NCBI GenBank assembly: GCA_022360415.1 | Contig: JAKSDB010000102.1 | Location: forward strand, 1 to 8,328 | Length of the DNA: 8,328 bases | Direction of reading: 5' to 3' | From: Chlorobiales bacterium | GTDB taxonomy: Bacteria; Bacteroidota; Chlorobiia; Chlorobiales; Chlorobiaceae | Shown: one piece after another, positions 6,366 through 8,328 of the stretch | How positions within the stretch are numbered: the stretch's first letter is position 1 | Layout: each line of letters opens with the position of its first letter | The notes under the pieces: generated by a model | The model's input: the letters and a program-made list of their open reading frames with translations, nothing else | Database searches by the model: none | Told to the model about the DNA's origin: nothing | Position numbers and translations under genes: made by a program

Positions 6366-7469
6366 TCAAAGCACCCTATCCAACACATCTACAATACGCT
6401 GCGTTACAGCTCCATCCCACTTTTCAGGGATCTTTGTTGCAATGCTACCGGTTTTTCCTTTGAAAGCTTCCTCTATACCCTGCAGAATATCCTCCTCCCT
6501 GTCCCCGACAAGAACGTTGGTGCCGATCTCGATAGTTGCAGGACTGGGGGTGTCGTCGAGCATCGTCAGGCACGGGACTTTCATGACGGTCGACTCCGCC
6601 TGGGCGGTTGAAGAGTCGGTCATGACAAACAAGGCATCCTTGACGAGCCGCAGCAATTCGACATATCCGGGAAACGGCATGACCTGAACACGCGGCACAG
6701 CCGTGAAAGCAGGCTCCATTTCATGCTCTTGCAGAATAGTTTCAACATCGGGACCAAGCAGCATCATAACCGGACGATTTTCGGCAACTGCTTTTACAAT
6801 ACGCTCTATTTTCTTCAGGGATTCCAGATCGTCAAGTGCGGCTGCACCGTCGAGCAGAACCAGAACATAGTTCTTTGCTTCGATCCCGAGATCATCGGTT
6901 ACATTCGAGCTGTTAGCCCTGCCAATAACGCCTGCAAGGCTGTCGATCGCCATTTCCCCGACGAAAAATATCCGTTCTTCATCGTACCCTTCGTTAATGA
7001 GATTGTACTCACCGCTATGCTCGCTGACAAAAAGGATATCTGAAGCCGCATCGATAAGCCTTCGGTTGATTTCAGAAGGAGAGTTCCGGTTGTAATCACG
7101 CATTCCCGCACCGATATAGGCAATCGGAAGACTGAGCTTTGACGCAGCCAGTACAGCGGAAAGGGACAGGTTATCATCCCCACCAACAAGGGCAAAATCC
7201 GGTTGCTCATCAAGAAGCAGTTTTTCAAAAGCGTTCATCGCCGAAGCGGTCTGTCCAACCGGTGAAGTGCCCGTGGTCTCAACGGGAACGATATCTCCGG
7301 AAATCCCGAAAAGCTCCGGCAGGTCTTCGCCGTTACGCTCACCCTTCGGCAAAGGTGAACCAGCGGCAAATACAACGTCATACCCTTTATGTTCACGCAA
7401 AACCTTGCAGAGCGGAAGCACCTTCAGCAAACCATGCCGACCGCCCGCAGCTAAAAGAATCTTTTTCAC
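6366..7469 (-). CDS. divergent UDP-N-acetylglucosamine 2-epimerase-like protein
   Basis: This 367-residue protein has the two-Rossmann (GT-B) layout and length of WecB-type UDP-GlcNAc 2-epimerases, which interconvert UDP-GlcNAc and UDP-ManNAc for envelope polysaccharides. Matching segments are AGGRHGLLKVLPL (8-20), VGGDD (95-99), AYIGAGMRD (117-125), SPSEINRRLID (130-140), VGEMAID (170-176) and MTDSSTAQAES (283-293). By eye against E. coli WecB, the D95 and E131 counterparts are present (D98, E133), but the E117 position is Gly120 and the catalytic His213 position appears to be Asp207. So the protein may not be an ordinary epimerase: a changed substrate, hydrolysis or loss of catalysis are possible. 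The start chosen is GTG at 7469, with AAGGA (7482-7478) eight bases upstream; an in-frame TTG at 7496 lacks support. It precedes the methyltransferase gene and diverges from the OstA-like gene. Confidence 0.85.
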   Translation of the reverse strand: MKKILLAAGGRHGLLKVLPLCKVLREHKGYDVVFAAGSPLPKGERNGEDLPELFGISGDIVPVETTGTSPVGQTASAMNAFEKLLLDEQPDFALVGGDDNLSLSAVLAASKLSLPIAYIGAGMRDYNRNSPSEINRRLIDAASDILFVSEHSGEYNLINEGYDEERIFFVGEMAIDSLAGVIGRANSSNVTDDLGIEAKNYVLVLLDGAAALDDLESLKKIERIVKAVAENRPVMMLLGPDVETILQEHEMEPAFTAVPRVQVMPFPGYVELLRLVKDALFVMTDSSTAQAESTVMKVPCLTMLDDTPSPATIEIGTNVLVGDREEDILQGIEEAFKGKTGSIATKIPEKWDGAVTQRIVDVLDRVL

Positions 7470-7477
7470 GAGACAAA

Positions 7478-7482
7478 TCCTT
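7478..7482 (-). promoter_or_regulatory. ribosome binding site deciding the GTG start at 7469
   Basis: AAGGA on the minus strand is placed eight bases before GTG. The resulting N-terminus, KKILLAAGG, is the expected first beta strand of the fold, whereas the longer TTG start at 7496 would add nine residues and overlap this site. Confidence 0.6.
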
Positions 7483-7512
7483 TTTACATTGTTCAATCAT
7501 GTTAATCAGCCC

Positions 7513-7528
7513 TGAATTGAGCAATTCA
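7513..7528. promoter_or_regulatory. 16-bp palindrome in divergent intergenic region
   Basis: TGAATTG (7513-7519) and CAATTCA (7522-7528) are exact reverse complements with a two-base spacer. The element lies in the 122 bases between the divergent epimerase-like (start 7469) and OstA-like (start 7592) genes, the usual place for a shared operator. No convincing paired -35/-10 sites were found on either strand. Operator function is inference. Confidence 0.4.
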
Positions 7529-7591
7529 TAGTCATCATTTTTTCAGAACCTGTTGAAACACTCCGTTCAGGTAAATCCATCCCTGTAGACA

Positions 7592-8328
7592 ATGAAGGGA
7601 AGTAAAACACTCGCGTACATACTGCTCACCCTGCTGCTGTTTCAGGCAAGTGGTACTATGGTGGAGCTGAATCATAATACTGCCCGCGCGGAAAAAAAGA
7701 AAATTATTTTACGCCAGGCCGACCGGCTGCAGGGAGGAGAAAAACGCTCACCGGCCGGCAAGAAGGAACCCGTTCGCTCCGTTTCAGGCAATGTCGTCTT
7801 TGCTCACGAAAACCTGCTGCTCACCTGCGACAAGGCTACAGAGTTTCTTGAAAGCGGAATTGTCGAACTTCGGGGAGACATTTTCATGACCGACCGGAAG
7901 CTCGAAGTATACTGTGACAAAGCACTCTATTACTCCGATACAGGCATCGCCGAACTGGAGGACAATGTTCACGGAAAACTGATTGAAAATAACCTGATAA
8001 CAACATCCGAAAATGCCCGTATCAACAATCCTGAAAACAGGATAGTTATCTACAACAACGCAATTGCGTGGCAAGGTGAACGGCAGCTCAGCGGAGACAG
8101 CATCACGTTGCAGCTCAGGGAACAGGACGAAAAAAAGAGCATCGAGACAATCACGGTCAGCGGAAAGGCTTTTTTTGCTGCCAGGGATACCCTTGATTTG
8201 AGCAGGAAGCTTTACAACCAGTTGAGCGGAAAAACCATGCTCATCACGCTCGACGATCAGGAAGAAGTATCCAGTGTAGAGGTCGATTCACAAGCACGTA
8301 GTCTCTATCATTCTTACGATGAAGACTC
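7592..8328 (+). CDS. OstA/LptA-like envelope protein, partial (C-terminus beyond right edge)
   Basis: The open frame starts at ATG 7592 and runs to the window end without a stop, giving 245 visible residues. The N-terminus is a Sec signal peptide: K2 and K5, then a hydrophobic core (TLAYILLTLLLF, 6-17) and likely cleavage after ASG (about 21) or ARA (about 33). A short charged linker follows. From about residue 63 comes a run of beta-strand repeats typical of the OstA/LptA jellyroll: VSGNVVFAHENLLLTCDKA (64-82), VELRGDIFMTDRKLEVYCDKA (91-111, by motif: RGD 94-96, YCDKA 107-111), then ISITL-like strands to LSGDSITLQL (166-175) and VSGKAFF (189-195). In this family the periplasmic beta-jellyroll binds and carries lipopolysaccharide to the outer membrane. 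The visible part already exceeds the length of E. coli LptA (185 residues), so this is a longer OstA-like form. No strong ribosome site is visible. It diverges from the epimerase-like gene. Confidence 0.85.
   Translation, partial: MKGSKTLAYILLTLLLFQASGTMVELNHNTARAEKKKIILRQADRLQGGEKRSPAGKKEPVRSVSGNVVFAHENLLLTCDKATEFLESGIVELRGDIFMTDRKLEVYCDKALYYSDTGIAELEDNVHGKLIENNLITTSENARINNPENRIVIYNNAIAWQGERQLSGDSITLQLREQDEKKSIETITVSGKAFFAARDTLDLSRKLYNQLSGKTMLITLDDQEEVSSVEVDSQARSLYHSYDED

Noticed and set aside
6360..6371. CTTTGATCAAAG palindrome at the epimerase-like stop codon, considered as a terminator.
   Set aside because: It has no loop, weak AT-rich arms and no T-run after it, and overlaps the stop codon.
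7139..7531. Long plus-strand frames opposite the epimerase-like gene.
   Set aside because: They are antisense shadows of a well-supported gene and show no domain features.
1..8328. CRISPR arrays, tRNA or rRNA genes and insertion sequences.
   Set aside because: I saw no regularly spaced repeats, no cloverleaf sequence, no rRNA-like stretch and no transposase or terminal inverted repeats.

Overview
The window looks like a chromosomal stretch of a Gram-negative bacterium: an OstA/LptA-type envelope gene with a signal peptide sits at the right end. The style of the core genes and the degenerate heptamer repeats made me think of green sulfur bacteria (Chlorobiota: Chlorobium, Prosthecochloris or Pelodictyon). 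That is an impression, not something the sequence proves.

The window has two halves of different character. The left part (about 1-3825) is AT-rich; for example, bases 1681-1740 hold 13 G/C in 60 by hand count. It carries three minus-strand genes that read, in transcription order: a nucleoside-deoxyribosyltransferase/TIR-like protein with a beta-rich C-terminal domain (3825-2923), a protein fusing a degenerate phospholipase-D-like domain to a radical SAM/SPASM enzyme (2767-1052), and a second radical SAM/SPASM enzyme cut by the window edge (986-1). This looks like an accessory cassette. It is the best candidate here for an undescribed system, possibly nucleotide-linked defence or stress signalling. 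The function is inference only.

A gap of about 800 bases (3826-4629) has no convincing gene. It holds a perfect 7-bp inverted repeat close to the first cassette gene and two short protein-like open stretches that may be gene remnants.

The right half (about 4630-8328) has higher GC (30 G/C in 60 at 7201-7260) and looks like conserved chromosome. On the minus strand lie a six-helix membrane protein whose reading frame is broken by an apparent one-base deletion after codon 40, a small class I methyltransferase, and a divergent UDP-GlcNAc 2-epimerase-like protein. On the plus strand, divergent from the epimerase-like gene, an OstA/LptA-like protein begins and runs off the right edge. The epimerase-like and OstA-like genes share a 122-base divergent intergenic region with a 16-bp palindrome. 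Both can be tied loosely to the cell envelope (nucleotide-sugar and LPS transport families), but no pathway can be assembled from this window alone.
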